Notes: generated from the letters alone by a model not told the origin. 64,000 bases of DNA from Cyclobacterium marinum DSM 745 (GCF_000222485.1 NC_015914.1:3702001-3766000); one strand, 5' to 3'; counted from the stretch's first letter, positions 28,649 through 39,700 are shown. Numbers and translations: made by a program.

Positions 28649-28831
28649 ATGAAAAAGTTCAAAATTATTCTTGTCAGCATTTTTATGGCTATCCTTTTCC
28701 TTTCAGATTTGCTAATTTCCCAGGCCAATTGGGAGCCGTTAAAGAAAAGCTCTTCCTCAGGGTTTATTAAGATTGAAGCTCATACAATCTTTTATTTCAA
28801 TAAGATCAGTTTCCCGAAACTTCTACACTAG
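28649..28831 (+). CDS. Doubtful small exported peptide or gene remnant
   Basis: A 60-codon frame starting MKKFKIILVSIFMAILFLSD with a textbook signal peptide (cleavage possible after ISQA, about residue 26), then 34 residues with no recognisable motif. It could be a real small secreted peptide or the head of a gene whose remainder is lost; a following AT-rich stretch has no continuing frame that I can identify. Confidence 0.3.
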   Translation: MKKFKIILVSIFMAILFLSDLLISQANWEPLKKSSSSGFIKIEAHTIFYFNKISFPKLLH

Positions 28832-29030
28832 TCAATTGGCTTTGTTATCACCAACCTATTTCTTTATCTACCTAATAAAATGCTGTAACGAGCCTTAAAA
28901 TGAAGTTTTTAGTGCAAATTATTTTAGTTGGGGCTTTTAAAACATTTTTTTTTATAAAAATTTAATTTGCATATTTAGCTTTGAAAAAAATATTGTTTGT
29001 AAAATAATCTTTTTGTTAAGCTAGAGCACT

Positions 29031-30830
29031 ATGGGTGAAATTCCTGAAAAGGTAATCATACAAGACAAATCTATTGTGGTGTTGCCATTTGTTAACATGA
29101 GCAACGATCAAGAGAATGAATATTTCAGTGATGGTATTACGGAAGAAATTATTAATGCCCTAACCAAGGTGGAAGGGCTCAAGGTGATTGCCAGAACCTC
29201 ATCTTTTGCTTTCAAAGGCAAGAATTTGGATGTAAGAGAAATAGGTCAGAAACTAGGAGTAGCCAATATACTGGAGGGAAGTGTTCGGAAGGTTGCAAAC
29301 CGTGTCCGCATTACTGCGCAGCTAATTAATGCCAAAAATGGAGTACATTATTGGTCCAAGAATTTTGATCGTCAAATTCAGGATATTTTTGCTTTGCAGG
29401 ATGAAATCAGCTTGTTAATTGCTGACCAAATCCGAGAAAATTTTGGACATTTAGATATTCAAGATCATTTGATTCAAGCTTCAACACGTAGTGTTTCTGC
29501 TTATGAACATTTTTTAAAGGGTCGTTATCACCAACTTCAATGGACTGCAGCCTCTTTAAAACAAGCCATTGTGCAATACGATGCAGCCATTGCAAAGGAT
29601 CCCGAATTTGCCCGAGCCTATTATGGGAATTTACAGTGTTATGGCTTATTAGTGATTTGGGGCTTTATTCCTGCCGAAGAAGGAATGGGGAAAGCAATAG
29701 AAAATTTTATAATTGCCAAGGAACTCGATACTGAACTTCCCGAATACCCCATGTCTTTTGTAGGCCGAAGCTTGTGGAAGGAATGGGATTTTAAGGAGGG
29801 GTATGAATACATTCAGCAAACCTTGGCCATGAATCCCAAACATACCGATGCATTGGAGGCCATGGCTGAATTATTTATAGCCACAGGCTATTTTGATCAA
29901 GCCGAATTATTTGTGAAGAAAGCCTTGGAAGTGGATCCTTTGTCCCCTAATCACCACTTTACCATGGCCAATATTTTTTATTTAAAGCAAGCTTTTGATA
30001 TTGCTTTGCATCATATTGAGAAAGCATTGCGGATCAATCCCCAATTTGACCACGCCTTAAGATTAAAAGTGAATGTACTTATTTTACTGGGTAAAGAGAA
30101 AGAGGTGGAGGCATTGGCTGAAAAATTTGAGGAAAGTGAATTGATAAAACTGCTAGACGCAATTTTCAATAAGAGAATAGCCCGAATTCCTAATGAGTAC
30201 TTGGATGAGTGGAAGAACTTAGGAGGCGAAATAGGTGAAATTATGCCCTATAAATTGTTTATCCTAGCCAATAGTAATTGCCTTGACCACGCTTTTAAAG
30301 TGTTAAAAAGGGGTGTTGAATTGCGTAGAGGGCAATTAATGAATTATAGATTCGAACCCTTTTTACAAGGCTTGAAAGAAATTGAAGGATTTGAAAGCTT
30401 ACATCAGGCCAACTTTAGTTTGACTGGTAATGAAGCGTGGTTTGCTAAGGAAAAGCCGTCTCAAATACTGGATGAAAAGGAGGCGGATTTGTTGAAGGAA
30501 AAGTTAATTAGGTATTTTGAAAAGGAAAAACCGTTCTTAGACCCCCAATTGAACTTAAATGCTCTTGGGAGTAAACTGGAACTTCATCCCAACAAATTGT
30601 CATATTTAATAAATGATAAACTACAAGCTAATTTCAATGAATATGTAAACAATTACCGGTTGAATTATTTCAAAAAGATTGCGATCAATCCGCGTTTTAA
30701 TCACCTAACACTGCTAGCCTTGGCTTATGATAGTGGTTTTAATTCCAAAACCGTTTTCAACTCTTTCTTTAAAGCAAAAGAAGGTGTCACACCAAGTGTA
30801 TGGTTGAAAAAGGCCAAAATGGAAAAGTAA
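29031..30830 (+). CDS. TolB-like / TPR / AraC-type HTH regulator
   Basis: A 599-residue cytoplasmic regulator with three parts. Residues 10-135 are a TolB/FlgO-like domain (SIVVLPFVNMSNDQENEYFS, then ANILEGSVRKV and QLINAKNGVHYWSKNFDR). Residues 150-350 are tetratricopeptide-like repeats (e.g. HFLKGRYHQL, ALEVDPLSPNHHFTMANIFY, ALRINPQFDHAL). From about 482 to the end is an AraC-family DNA-binding domain (LNLNALGSKLELHPNKLSYL, then LLALAYDSGFNSKTVFNSFF and EGVTPSVW). No receiver or membrane segment is seen, so input probably comes through the N-terminal and TPR parts. The acetyltransferase gene follows 98 bp later. Confidence 0.85.
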   Translation: MGEIPEKVIIQDKSIVVLPFVNMSNDQENEYFSDGITEEIINALTKVEGLKVIARTSSFAFKGKNLDVREIGQKLGVANILEGSVRKVANRVRITAQLINAKNGVHYWSKNFDRQIQDIFALQDEISLLIADQIRENFGHLDIQDHLIQASTRSVSAYEHFLKGRYHQLQWTAASLKQAIVQYDAAIAKDPEFARAYYGNLQCYGLLVIWGFIPAEEGMGKAIENFIIAKELDTELPEYPMSFVGRSLWKEWDFKEGYEYIQQTLAMNPKHTDALEAMAELFIATGYFDQAELFVKKALEVDPLSPNHHFTMANIFYLKQAFDIALHHIEKALRINPQFDHALRLKVNVLILLGKEKEVEALAEKFEESELIKLLDAIFNKRIARIPNEYLDEWKNLGGEIGEIMPYKLFILANSNCLDHAFKVLKRGVELRRGQLMNYRFEPFLQGLKEIEGFESLHQANFSLTGNEAWFAKEKPSQILDEKEADLLKEKLIRYFEKEKPFLDPQLNLNALGSKLELHPNKLSYLINDKLQANFNEYVNNYRLNYFKKIAINPRFNHLTLLALAYDSGFNSKTVFNSFFKAKEGVTPSVWLKKAKMEK

Positions 30831-30928
30831 CTAGCTCGGAAACAAAAGGTATCACATTATAATTTAGAACGCATATGCAAATGTAATGGCTCATTTTTGT
30901 TCTGAATTATTAATTTAACTATTGTACC

Positions 30929-31573
30929 ATGAGAACGAACCCATTACCCGGCCCGGATAAAAATGAATCCTTTCCTTTATTGAATCATAACAAATTGTGT
31001 TTCTTGAAGAATATCATCACCAACCCCAATATAGAAGTGGGGGATTTTACCTATTATGATGATTTAGAGGATGTTTACAATTTTGAGAAAAACGTCAAGT
31101 ACCATTTTGATTTTATAGGTGACAAATTAATAATAGGTAAATTTTGCATGATCGCCTCAGGTGTTTCTTTTATTATGAATGGAGGGAATCACCTCAGTAC
31201 TTCTATTTCAGCCTATCCCTTTGCGATATTTGGACATGGCTGGGAAAAAGCCATGAAAGGAAAAAGTTACCCCTATAAAGGAGATACTATGGTTGGCAAT
31301 GACGTTTGGTTAGGTCATGAGGTAACCGTTATGCCTGGGGTTAAAATCGGTGATGGGGCCATTATTGCTAGCCATTCAGTTGTTACTGCTGATGTTCCAC
31401 CCTATGCAGTTGTTGGCGGAAATCCAGCTAAACTAATTCGAAAAAGGTTTTCTGAGGATAATATTAGTCGATTACTCGATTTAAAATGGTGGAACTGGTC
31501 CATTCAAAAAATTACGGACCATGCACATCTATTAACAGGTGATGATATAGAAGAATTCTTAAAACAGGTTTAA
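30929..31573 (+). CDS. Hexapeptide-repeat acetyltransferase (Vat/CatB xenobiotic type)
   Basis: A 214-residue left-handed beta-helix acyltransferase of the XAT group. The catalytic-histidine loop appears as MNGGNHLSTSISAYPFAIFG, very like streptogramin acetyltransferases (Vat). Hexapeptide turns follow: MVGNDVWLGHEVTVMPGVKI, DGAIIASHSVV and YAVVGGNPAKLIRKRF. The C-terminal helix LLDLKWWNWSIQKI also fits. The substrate could be a streptogramin-type or other hydroxylated compound, but environmental members are often uncharacterised, so resistance is not implied. It may be controlled by the AraC-type regulator upstream. Confidence 0.88.
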   Translation: MRTNPLPGPDKNESFPLLNHNKLCFLKNIITNPNIEVGDFTYYDDLEDVYNFEKNVKYHFDFIGDKLIIGKFCMIASGVSFIMNGGNHLSTSISAYPFAIFGHGWEKAMKGKSYPYKGDTMVGNDVWLGHEVTVMPGVKIGDGAIIASHSVVTADVPPYAVVGGNPAKLIRKRFSEDNISRLLDLKWWNWSIQKITDHAHLLTGDDIEEFLKQV

Positions 31574-31909
31574 CTCAATACTTTTAAAGCATTCGGACAG
31601 TTAAGAACGGTCTGTTTATTTATCTTAAACTTAGTGAATTAGCTAAACTTCCATTGTTATCAGGAAAATAAATAAAAAACAAAACATTGGTCACGTTAAG
31701 CTTCGGGTAAAACTCTTGAAGCTTTTTTTGTGCGATACATTAGCAGTATAAAAAGTGTGGCAGCTAAGATGATTTTTGAAGTGATTTTTTTACACAGCAA
31801 AGAGGTTCAGAATTATAAATTAGAACGATAGCTGGACCCTTGTCTACTACTTTTGAACCATCAATTTTATTCAAAAGTAGAATATGTGTCAACCTTTAAC
31901 TCATTAAAA
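31574..31909. other. Intergenic region upstream of TonB receptor
   Basis: No gene is seen. It holds one intrinsic terminator (31698-31729). The receptor frame stays open upstream to 31853, but the ATG at 31910 gives the proper signal peptide. Confidence 0.5.
31698..31729 (+). terminator. Intrinsic terminator after acetyltransferase
   Basis: AAGCTTC (31698-31704) pairs with GAAGCTT (31718-31724), followed by a run of seven Ts. It follows the acetyltransferase stop by about 125 bp. Confidence 0.7.
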
Positions 31910-34309
31910 ATGAAATCTTTAGTAATAGGAGTTCTATTCTTCCTTTCTATCCTCCCCGGATTTGCGCAAAGCAATTCCTTTACCATAAGCGGCTATCTCA
32001 CAGATGAGGTCAATGGGGAAATGCTTATAGGTTCTACCGTGAGGGTAGAACAAATCAATAATGGAACAGTGTCCAATGTGTATGGATTCTACTCCATTAC
32101 CTTGAAAGAAGGAATCTATGATCTGCATTTTAGCTTTGTAGGTTATTCAGAGGTTCATAAAAAAGTAAAGCTTGATAAGGATCTTAGATTGGATATTTCG
32201 TTGGCTTTGGCTGATACCGAGTTAGAGACAGTGGTGATCCAAAGTGAAAGGATGGATGAAAATGTGTCATCCGTGGAAATGAGCACAGCGAAAATGGACA
32301 TTAAAACCATCGAGAAAATGCCGGCATTTGTAGGGGAGGTGGATGTTTTAAAAAGTATACAGCTTCTTCCAGGTGTAAGTTCGGTAGGGGAGGGCACCTC
32401 CGGTTTCAATGTACGGGGAGGTACAGTGGGTCAAAACCTAGTTTTATTGGACGAAGCCCCTGTTTACCAGTCTTCTCATTTGTTTGGTTTTTTCTCTGTC
32501 TTCAACCCGGATGCGGTCAAGGATGTCAAACTCTATAAAGGAGGGATCCCAACCCGCTTTGGAGGCAGGTTATCCTCTGTTCTTGACATAAGGATGAAAG
32601 AGGGGAATAACCAGAATTATGATGTAGCCGGTGGAATAGGAACAGTATTTAGCAGACTGTCTTTAGAAGGACCTATCAAAAAAGGAAAATCCTCATTTAT
32701 ACTTGCCGGACGTCGCTCTTATGCAGATGTATTGGCACGACCATTTACAGACGCATTGGACAATGGGGCGGGCATGTACTTTTACGATCTTACCGCAAAA
32801 ACCAATTTTGAACTAAATGAAAAGAACAAACTCTTTGTTTCAGGTTATTTGGGTAGAGATGTATTTAATTTTGATGAATCTCAAGGCTTTAATTGGGGAA
32901 ATAAAACTGCCACAATTCGATGGAATCATCTTTATGGAAGCAAATTGTTTTCCAACTTCTCAGCCTTTTATAGCGACTACAATTATGGTTTTAGCTTTGG
33001 AACAAATGAAAGCGACAAGTTTGACTGGCGGGCAGCTATTTCTACTTGGAATTTCAAGCCTGAATTTACTTGGTTTGCCAACCCTTCTCATGAACTTACC
33101 TTTGGAGGAGAATTAATTGCTTATCGATTTCGACCCGCAGATGCGTCAATTGTAAATAATGGAGAACTTTCCAATATCAGTTTGGATCATAGGAAAGCAG
33201 TTGAGGGAGCTTTGTATGTCAGTAGTGAGCAAAAATTTGGAGATAAGGTAGTGGCGCAATATGGCCTTCGATTCAGTTATTTCAATCATTTTGGAGATAA
33301 GACTTATACCTATGGAGATACCTTGCCGGGCATAGAACGGCCTTTGATAGGGGTTATAGAAAATGGCTCATGGAATTCGGTGGCCCAATACAATAATCTG
33401 GAACCCAGAATTTCAATTAAATATTCACTGAATGAATCCAGTTCCTTGAAGGGAAGTTATAATCGGATGAGCCAGTATCTACACCAAATTTCAAATACAA
33501 CTGCCTCATTACCCATTGATATTTGGCAACCGTCCGACAATAATATTTTGCCTCAAACAGGGAATCAGGGAGCCTTAGGTTTTTTTAAAAACTTTTTTGG
33601 CAATCGGTTTGAAACCAGCGCTGAAATCTATTATAAATGGAACCAAAACCAAATAGATTATATCGATGGTGCCGAATTATTTATTAATGAATTTATGGCA
33701 TCTCAATTACTTTCTGGTAAGGGGAGGGCATATGGGTTAGAATTATATGCCAAGAAAAATCAAGGCAGGTTTACCGGTTGGATAAGTTATACTTTGGGTA
33801 AAACTGAATTGAAAGTAGATGGAATAAATTATGGCGACAATGAATTGACAAGAGAGGGGAATTGGTATCCTACAAGGTATGACCAACGCCATAATCTAAA
33901 ACTAGCAGGGTTTTATGAACTTAATAAAAGGGTGACATTATCAGCAAATTTCAGTTACCTGTCCGGTACGCCCACCACCTTTCCGACAGATCGGATCATT
34001 GTTCAAGGCAAGGTGATTCCATATATCGATGGAAGTGATAGAAATAACTATCGGATTCCTAATTTTCACCGATTGGACATTGCTTTGACAATTGACAATG
34101 TATGGAGAGGAAAGAAACAGAGGAAAGGTACGGATAACCTTGTTGTCTCGGTTTACAATCTTTACGGCAGGAAAAATCCCTTCAGCATTTATTTTTCACA
34201 AGGGTCATCCTCCAGACCACAAGTGGGCGAACCATTAGCTACCTCTGCTCATCAAATGTCTCTCATAGGTTCTTTAATACCTTCTGTAACCTATAATTTT
34301 AAATTTTAA
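31910..34309 (+). CDS. TonB-dependent receptor with carboxypeptidase-like regulatory domain
   Basis: A 799-residue outer-membrane receptor. Signal peptide MKSLVIGVLFFLSILPGFAQ (cleaved after about residue 20). Residues 24-110 form a CarboxypepD_reg-like beta-sandwich (ISGYLTDEVNGEMLIGSTVR). The plug domain follows at about 140-230 (VDVLKSIQLLPGVSSVGEGT, SGFNVRGGTVGQNLVLLDE). The remainder is a beta barrel ending in PSVTYNFKF with terminal aromatic. The next gene, 26 bp downstream, is a DUF4249 lipoprotein, the standard partner in such pairs. Ligand unknown; no SusD or glycanase is present, so it does not look like a classic polysaccharide locus. Confidence 0.93.
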   Translation: MKSLVIGVLFFLSILPGFAQSNSFTISGYLTDEVNGEMLIGSTVRVEQINNGTVSNVYGFYSITLKEGIYDLHFSFVGYSEVHKKVKLDKDLRLDISLALADTELETVVIQSERMDENVSSVEMSTAKMDIKTIEKMPAFVGEVDVLKSIQLLPGVSSVGEGTSGFNVRGGTVGQNLVLLDEAPVYQSSHLFGFFSVFNPDAVKDVKLYKGGIPTRFGGRLSSVLDIRMKEGNNQNYDVAGGIGTVFSRLSLEGPIKKGKSSFILAGRRSYADVLARPFTDALDNGAGMYFYDLTAKTNFELNEKNKLFVSGYLGRDVFNFDESQGFNWGNKTATIRWNHLYGSKLFSNFSAFYSDYNYGFSFGTNESDKFDWRAAISTWNFKPEFTWFANPSHELTFGGELIAYRFRPADASIVNNGELSNISLDHRKAVEGALYVSSEQKFGDKVVAQYGLRFSYFNHFGDKTYTYGDTLPGIERPLIGVIENGSWNSVAQYNNLEPRISIKYSLNESSSLKGSYNRMSQYLHQISNTTASLPIDIWQPSDNNILPQTGNQGALGFFKNFFGNRFETSAEIYYKWNQNQIDYIDGAELFINEFMASQLLSGKGRAYGLELYAKKNQGRFTGWISYTLGKTELKVDGINYGDNELTREGNWYPTRYDQRHNLKLAGFYELNKRVTLSANFSYLSGTPTTFPTDRIIVQGKVIPYIDGSDRNNYRIPNFHRLDIALTIDNVWRGKKQRKGTDNLVVSVYNLYGRKNPFSIYFSQGSSSRPQVGEPLATSAHQMSLIGSLIPSVTYNFKF

Positions 34310-34335
34310 TTTTAGACAAATTAATACCTAATACC

Positions 34336-35280
34336 ATGAAAAAGTTAATCGTTTTCTTTTTGGCCTGTCTTAATTTCGCATGTGATACTGAAATCAATCC
34401 TACTCTTAATCCTGCGGCAGAGGTGATGGTTGTGGATGCTTGGTTAAATGATAAAAATGAAACCCAGAAAATTTTTCTGACAATATCGCAACCTTATTTT
34501 GATCAATCCCTGCCTGAGAAGGTAGAGGATGCAAATGTAAGTGTCATAGATCTTTCTTCAGGAGAAACAATTACATTTATTGAAACAGATGCCTACTATG
34601 CTTGGGAACCGGGTGATGAAGGGTTTTTGGAAGTTGGTCACCAATATCAGCTACGCATTGAAGTGGAAGGTGTAACTTATAGTGCCAATGCGCGTTTAGG
34701 GCCTGTACCTGAGGTTGATTCCGTGCAGTTTACTTATAATCCGAAAGATATTAATTTCAAGGAACCTTATTTTACTGCAGAGTTTTTGGCCAATGATATC
34801 CCCGGGCAGGGAGATGCCTACTGGATCAAGGCTTGGAAAAATGGTGTATACTTAAGCAAGCCTTCTGAAATCAATATCGCTTATGATGCAGGTTTTTCTT
34901 CTAATCAAACTATGGACGGAGTGCTTTTTAATCAGATCATTCGTAAAGATTTCGTGAATCCATGGGATAAAAATCCCGATAATGAAAACGTTTTATTGCC
35001 CCCATACGTGGTAGGAGACTCCTTGTATTTGGAGATTCATTCCATAGACCCGATGGCATTTGAGTTTTTGTCCGGAGTAATATTACAAACCAATAGACCC
35101 GGTGGTTTTTCGGAATTATTTGCGACTCCTTTGGCAAATGTTATCAGTAATATTCACACTGTATCGGGAGAGTCTCCGACAAGGGTTCAGGGGTTCTTTA
35201 ATGTATCGGCTGTCACAAGTGGAGGGGGGGAGTTAACTGCTGCTATCGCAGAGGCTGCCATGAACCCAGATGGAAATTAA
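34336..35280 (+). CDS. DUF4249 lipoprotein, partner of TonB receptor
   Basis: A 314-residue lipoprotein with short signal peptide and lipobox LNFAC (Cys17). The following segment (EVMVVDAWLNDKNETQKIFL) and the beta-rich body with PEVDSVQF and YWIKAWKNGVYL match DUF4249 proteins, which sit downstream of TonB receptors of this type in Bacteroidota and probably act as surface ligand-binding subunits. It is the last gene of the receptor operon; a strong hairpin terminator follows 21 bp later. Confidence 0.85.
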   Translation: MKKLIVFFLACLNFACDTEINPTLNPAAEVMVVDAWLNDKNETQKIFLTISQPYFDQSLPEKVEDANVSVIDLSSGETITFIETDAYYAWEPGDEGFLEVGHQYQLRIEVEGVTYSANARLGPVPEVDSVQFTYNPKDINFKEPYFTAEFLANDIPGQGDAYWIKAWKNGVYLSKPSEINIAYDAGFSSNQTMDGVLFNQIIRKDFVNPWDKNPDNENVLLPPYVVGDSLYLEIHSIDPMAFEFLSGVILQTNRPGGFSELFATPLANVISNIHTVSGESPTRVQGFFNVSAVTSGGGELTAAIAEAAMNPDGN

Positions 35281-35301
35281 TGTTTCTTTACTGATGAAAT
35301 T

Positions 35302-35362
35302 AATTCCGGGCATCAGCTTTATAATAGGGTCAAAGCAATTGCCCGGAATTTTATTTTATTGG
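35302..35362. terminator. Long-loop bidirectional terminator
   Basis: AATTCCGGGC (35302-35311) and GCCCGGAATT (35341-35350), extended by an A-T pair, form an 11-bp stem around a long loop, followed by TTATTTTATT on the plus strand. It separates the DUF4249 gene from the convergent response-regulator gene. Confidence 0.75.
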
Positions 35363-35395
35363 GTTTTTAGTTGAGAAAATAGAATTCGATAATGA

Positions 35396-36196
35396 CTAAT
35401 TCTTATAACCTAATCTTGCATAAAGCAGTTTTTTGCTGTCACCATTTTTAGGTATTGGTAATTGAAAAAAGCTATCCACGCCATTTCCCATGTTATTATT
35501 AATTTTAGGAAGCAGTATATGATTGTTTTTTATTTTATGCACCATATTTAAGTTGAATACATGTTTTCTATTTAGCCTATAAAAATTTTTTAATAGAAAT
35601 AAATTGTTTTGATAGAAGTTCTTTAATCCGGGAGATATAAAATCAATGCTTTTTTTACTAGAGACAGTAAAGGCTCGTATGATTTTATCGTCAGCTTCCA
35701 AAAGGATTAAGTCATTTACCGGGATTGCGGTTATTTCATTAAAGCCGGTGGTGACCATTAATTTACTCTGAGTGCCATTGCTAGATTGTGTATTTATGTG
35801 CCCGCTATTTTTTCTTTGAGATTGGTAAATCAAGGCCAGTTCAATTTTTTCAGCCAATATATCGGGGTTAAAAGGTTTATGGATAAAATCAAAGGGGCAT
35901 AAAAACTTGGCTTGATCAAATCCTATTTGTTTAGGTAGGCCCGATAAGAAAATGATAGGGATACAGACCTGCTGATTGATAAAATGTGCTAGTCTAATTC
36001 CCGCATCTTTGTCCTCTCCTAGTGAGATGTCAAGCAATACCAAATCCGGAGAGGAGGTGTAAGTCAAAGAAACGGCTTCAGAATAACTGCTTGCTGGACC
36101 AATTATTTCGGAAATTTCTGTTGGAAACCTAGTGTTGATTTCAAATTTTAGGTCTTCTGAAATAAAAGGGTCATCTTCTACAATAAGTACTTTCAT
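35396..36196 (-). CDS. Response regulator with LytTR-like DNA-binding domain
   Basis: A 266-residue two-component regulator. The receiver domain spans about 1-120: acidic pocket in VLIVEDDPFISED, phospho-acceptor Asp in PDLVLLDISLGEDKD, and FLSGLP plus FIHKPF carrying the Thr/Lys-equivalent switch positions. A linker leads to a divergent LytTR domain (about 160-266): AIPVNDLILLEADDKIIRAF, then LKNFYRLNRKHVFNLNMVHK. The start was placed at the ATG of MKVLIVEDD; ten more residues are open upstream. It is divergent from the large secreted protein at 36749, and no kinase is adjacent; the nearest TPR kinase is at 46.3 kb. Confidence 0.85.
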   Translation of the reverse strand: MKVLIVEDDPFISEDLKFEINTRFPTEISEIIGPASSYSEAVSLTYTSSPDLVLLDISLGEDKDAGIRLAHFINQQVCIPIIFLSGLPKQIGFDQAKFLCPFDFIHKPFNPDILAEKIELALIYQSQRKNSGHINTQSSNGTQSKLMVTTGFNEITAIPVNDLILLEADDKIIRAFTVSSKKSIDFISPGLKNFYQNNLFLLKNFYRLNRKHVFNLNMVHKIKNNHILLPKINNNMGNGVDSFFQLPIPKNGDSKKLLYARLGYKN

Positions 36197-36226
36197 ATAG
36201 GTTTGAAGTTTGGTGGGTGTCTCCAA

Positions 36227-36748
36227 TCAAAATAAAATAGCTCCAATTTTTAATGTTATATATTTTTGAGTAGAAAAATACTCAATAATTATTTCTGACT
36301 TATAATAGTTGCAACCTAATGGTAGTGTTTTTTTTATCAACCTGTGTATATTTCAAATAATTTACAGAAAATTTCTTAATAAACTAAGCGAAAGGATTGA
36401 TTTTATATGTGTGGTAATTAGGGTGTTTGTTTAGTTGCTTTATATATAATAGAAATATATATTATTGTTAACGTAAACGAAAATTAGTTATTATCATATT
36501 TTTAATTTTTCATATAAATATAACTATTGTTCAGATGGTTTTTATAAGAGTTTTTGTGCGGATTAAAAAATGTGTAATACATTAATTAAATAATGAAATA
36601 GGTTTTAATAGGTGTGAAGCATTTTTTGTGGTTTTTGCTTTATGCCTTTATACGCTACTTTCACGTGTCCATTCTCCAGTTTCACGAAAGTAATTTACAG
36701 ATATAGTAAAACTCATTTACATTTAATTAGAACCTAAATTAAATCACT
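36227..36748. other. Divergent intergenic region, AT-rich
   Basis: No gene is seen in these 520 bases between the LytTR regulator and the T9SS-secreted protein. It contains alternating TA runs near 36440-36465 and an imperfect inverted repeat with ACTTTC/GAAAGT arms around 36657-36690. Both divergent promoters should lie here. Confidence 0.5.
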
Positions 36749-39700
36749 ATGGAAAATAAGTTTTACTGTATTTGTTTGATGCTATATATACTTGGGGGCT
36801 TACCTAATGTCTTTTCCCAAGTAATATTTGAAGATGATTTTGAAGACGGTGAATTCAAGGATGAATGGGTAGCCACCCCGGCTTCAGATTATGGAGTGGT
36901 AGAAGTTGCGAATACTATTGGAGCAAGGAAAATTTTCAATAAAGGCACATATGGTGTTGCCATTGGTAAAAATTCGTCATCTGGAGGATTGTTAACCAAT
37001 ATGCTAGAGTTGAAACTTGATTTAAGTGGGCATGATGATTTGGAGTTGTCATTTTATTTGCTAAATAATAATGATGTGACAAATCCAGAAGACGGCTTAT
37101 ATTTCAGTGACGATGGCGGAGCGAATTATAAAAAAGTCATGGATTTTGATTTAAGTAATTGGGCTTCTTCCATATATAGTAAATTGCCACCAATTGATAT
37201 AGACAGGTTAGCCAAGCTATATGGATTAAGTCTTTCAGAAAATTTTGTTATTAAGTTTCAACAGCAAGGTAGTGGTCTGATTAACAGTAATAATGCCAAT
37301 TGGAGAGATGGATTTTTTATCGATGATATAATCGTCCAAGTACCGGATCAAACCTATATCTCCACCTTCCCTTATAGTACAGGTTTTGAAGGGAGTCTTG
37401 AATTGCCCGATGGATGGAAGAATGTAAACCCTACATTTCCATATATTAACCCTGAGATTAATAGTTCTTCTGCAGTGGTAGAAGGTAAATCTACTGTGCG
37501 CCTAGAAGGTTCGGTAGAAGTGGCCGCCACTGTCAATACGGTTCCTGCCTTCCGAAGTGGGAGTTTCGGATTAGCTTTGGGCAAAAATGTTGGAGGAGTT
37601 GAGGGTGCCGTTGCTGCAGATCTTCATTTGGACTTAAGCAAAACCCCAGATGTCGAACTGTCATTTTGGATGAAAGACAATTACAATGAAACCAGTACGA
37701 TGGATGGTATCTATTTTAGTGATGATGCCGGTGAGACTTTTACAAAGGTAATGGGTTTTGATGGAATTAATTGGGCAAATAATGAGTGGGGAGAAATACC
37801 TCCCTTAGATATCGATCGCCTAGCTAAAGAAAATGGTTTAACTCTTTCTTCTACTTTTATTATCAGGTTTCAGCAATATGGTAAATATCCATTTTATACT
37901 TCCGGGTATAACAATAATTATAAAGATGGGCTGTTTTTAGATGATATTGAGGTAAAAGTTCCCGACCAAACTTATATTTCTATTTTTCCCTACAAGACAG
38001 GTTTTGAAGGAAACCTTGAATTACCTTCAGGGTGGAAGCAGGGCAATCCTACCTTTCCCTATATCAGCCCGGCAATAAATAATTCGACAGCGGTAGAAGA
38101 AGGGGGTGAATCCAGTGTACGATTGGAAGGTACAGTAAGAGTGGCCTCAACGGTCAATTCAATTCCTGCCCATCATAATGGAAGTAATGGTTTGGCTTTA
38201 GGTAAGACTGCTGGTGGTGTAAATGGTGCTGTATCAGCAGATCTTCACCTGGATTTAAGTAAGACCCCAGATGTTGAGCTTTCATTTTGGATGAAAGACA
38301 ATTACGATGAAACCAGTTCTAAAGATGGTATTTACTTCAGTGATAACGGAGGGGAAACCTTCGTCAAAGTTATGGAATTGGATGGGACCAACTGGGCAAA
38401 TAATGAATGGGGAAAAGTACCTCCTGTTGATATCGATCGCTTGGCAAAAAAATATGGTTTAACACTTTCCTCCATATTTATTATCAGGTTTCAGCAATAT
38501 GGTAAATATCCATTTTATACTTCCGGGTATAACAATAATTATAAAGATGGGCTGTTTTTAGATGATATTGAGGTAAAAGTTCCCGACCAAACCTATATTT
38601 CTACTTTTCCCTATAAGACTGGATTTGAAGGGAGTCTTGAATTACCTAAAGGGTGGAAGCAGGGCAACCCTACCTTTCCCTACATCAGCCCGGCAATAAA
38701 TAATTCGACAGCGGTGGAAGAAGGAGGGAAATCTAGTGTTCGTTTAGAAAGTACTGTAAGAGTGGCTGCAACAGTGAATACAATTCCTGCCAATCATAAG
38801 GGAAGCAATGGTTTGGTTTTAGGAAAGACGGCTGGTGGAGTCAATGGCGCCGTAGCGGCTGACCTTCACTTGGATTTAAGTAAAACTCCTGATATTGAGC
38901 TTTCATTTTGGATGAAAGACAATTACAATGAAACCAGTTCTAATGATGGTATTTATTTCAGTGATAACGGGGGTGAGACCTTTACCAAAGTTATGGAGTT
39001 TGATGGGGATAACTGGGCTAATAATACTTGGAGTAGACTACCTCCCTTGGATATCGATCGCTTGGCGGAAAGTCATGGGGTGTCATTGACATCAACCTTT
39101 GTTATCCGGTTTCAACAATATGGAAATTATCCATTTTTCACCTCGGGATATAACGTTAATTATAGAGATGGCCTTTTTATTGACGATATTGAGGTAAAAG
39201 TTCCGGACCAAACCTATATTTCTACTTTTCCTTATAAAACAAGTTTTGAAGAAAGTTCTGAATTTCCTGAAGCTTGGGGGCAAGGGGTGCCTTCATATCC
39301 TTTATTATCGCCGGAAGAAGATTTATCCACTGCTTTGATAGAAGGTAAAACAACAATAAGGTTGGAGGGAATTTCTGAGGTTGGTGCCAAAATAGCTGAT
39401 GTTGATGCTTTTCATACAGGTGAGAATGGTTTAATTCTAGGAAAGAGGGTTGGCGGAAAGTTGGGTGCTGTTGCTGCTGATCTTCGTTTGGATTTAAGCG
39501 AAACACCAGATGTAGAGTTGTCTTTTTGGATGAAAAAAATATATAATGAATCCAGCACTTATGGCGGAATCTTTTTTAGTGATGATGGAGGAGAAAAATT
39601 TATCAAAGTGATGGAGTTTGATGAAACGAATTGGGCTACGAATATCTGGGGACAATTGCCACCCCTAGATATAGACCGATTGGCCAAACATTATGGTTTA

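Larger units (their letters stand above)
28372..29030. other. Intergenic region after sulfatase
   Basis: A 660-bp region holding a strong terminator (28433-28466) and one doubtful short open frame (28649-28831). The rest, especially 28890-29010, is AT-rich and likely contains the promoter of the regulator gene at 29031. Confidence 0.5.

Noticed and set aside
30929..31573. Naming the acetyltransferase as streptogramin resistance (vat)
   Set aside because: The fold and motif fit the family, but environmental homologues have unknown substrates.
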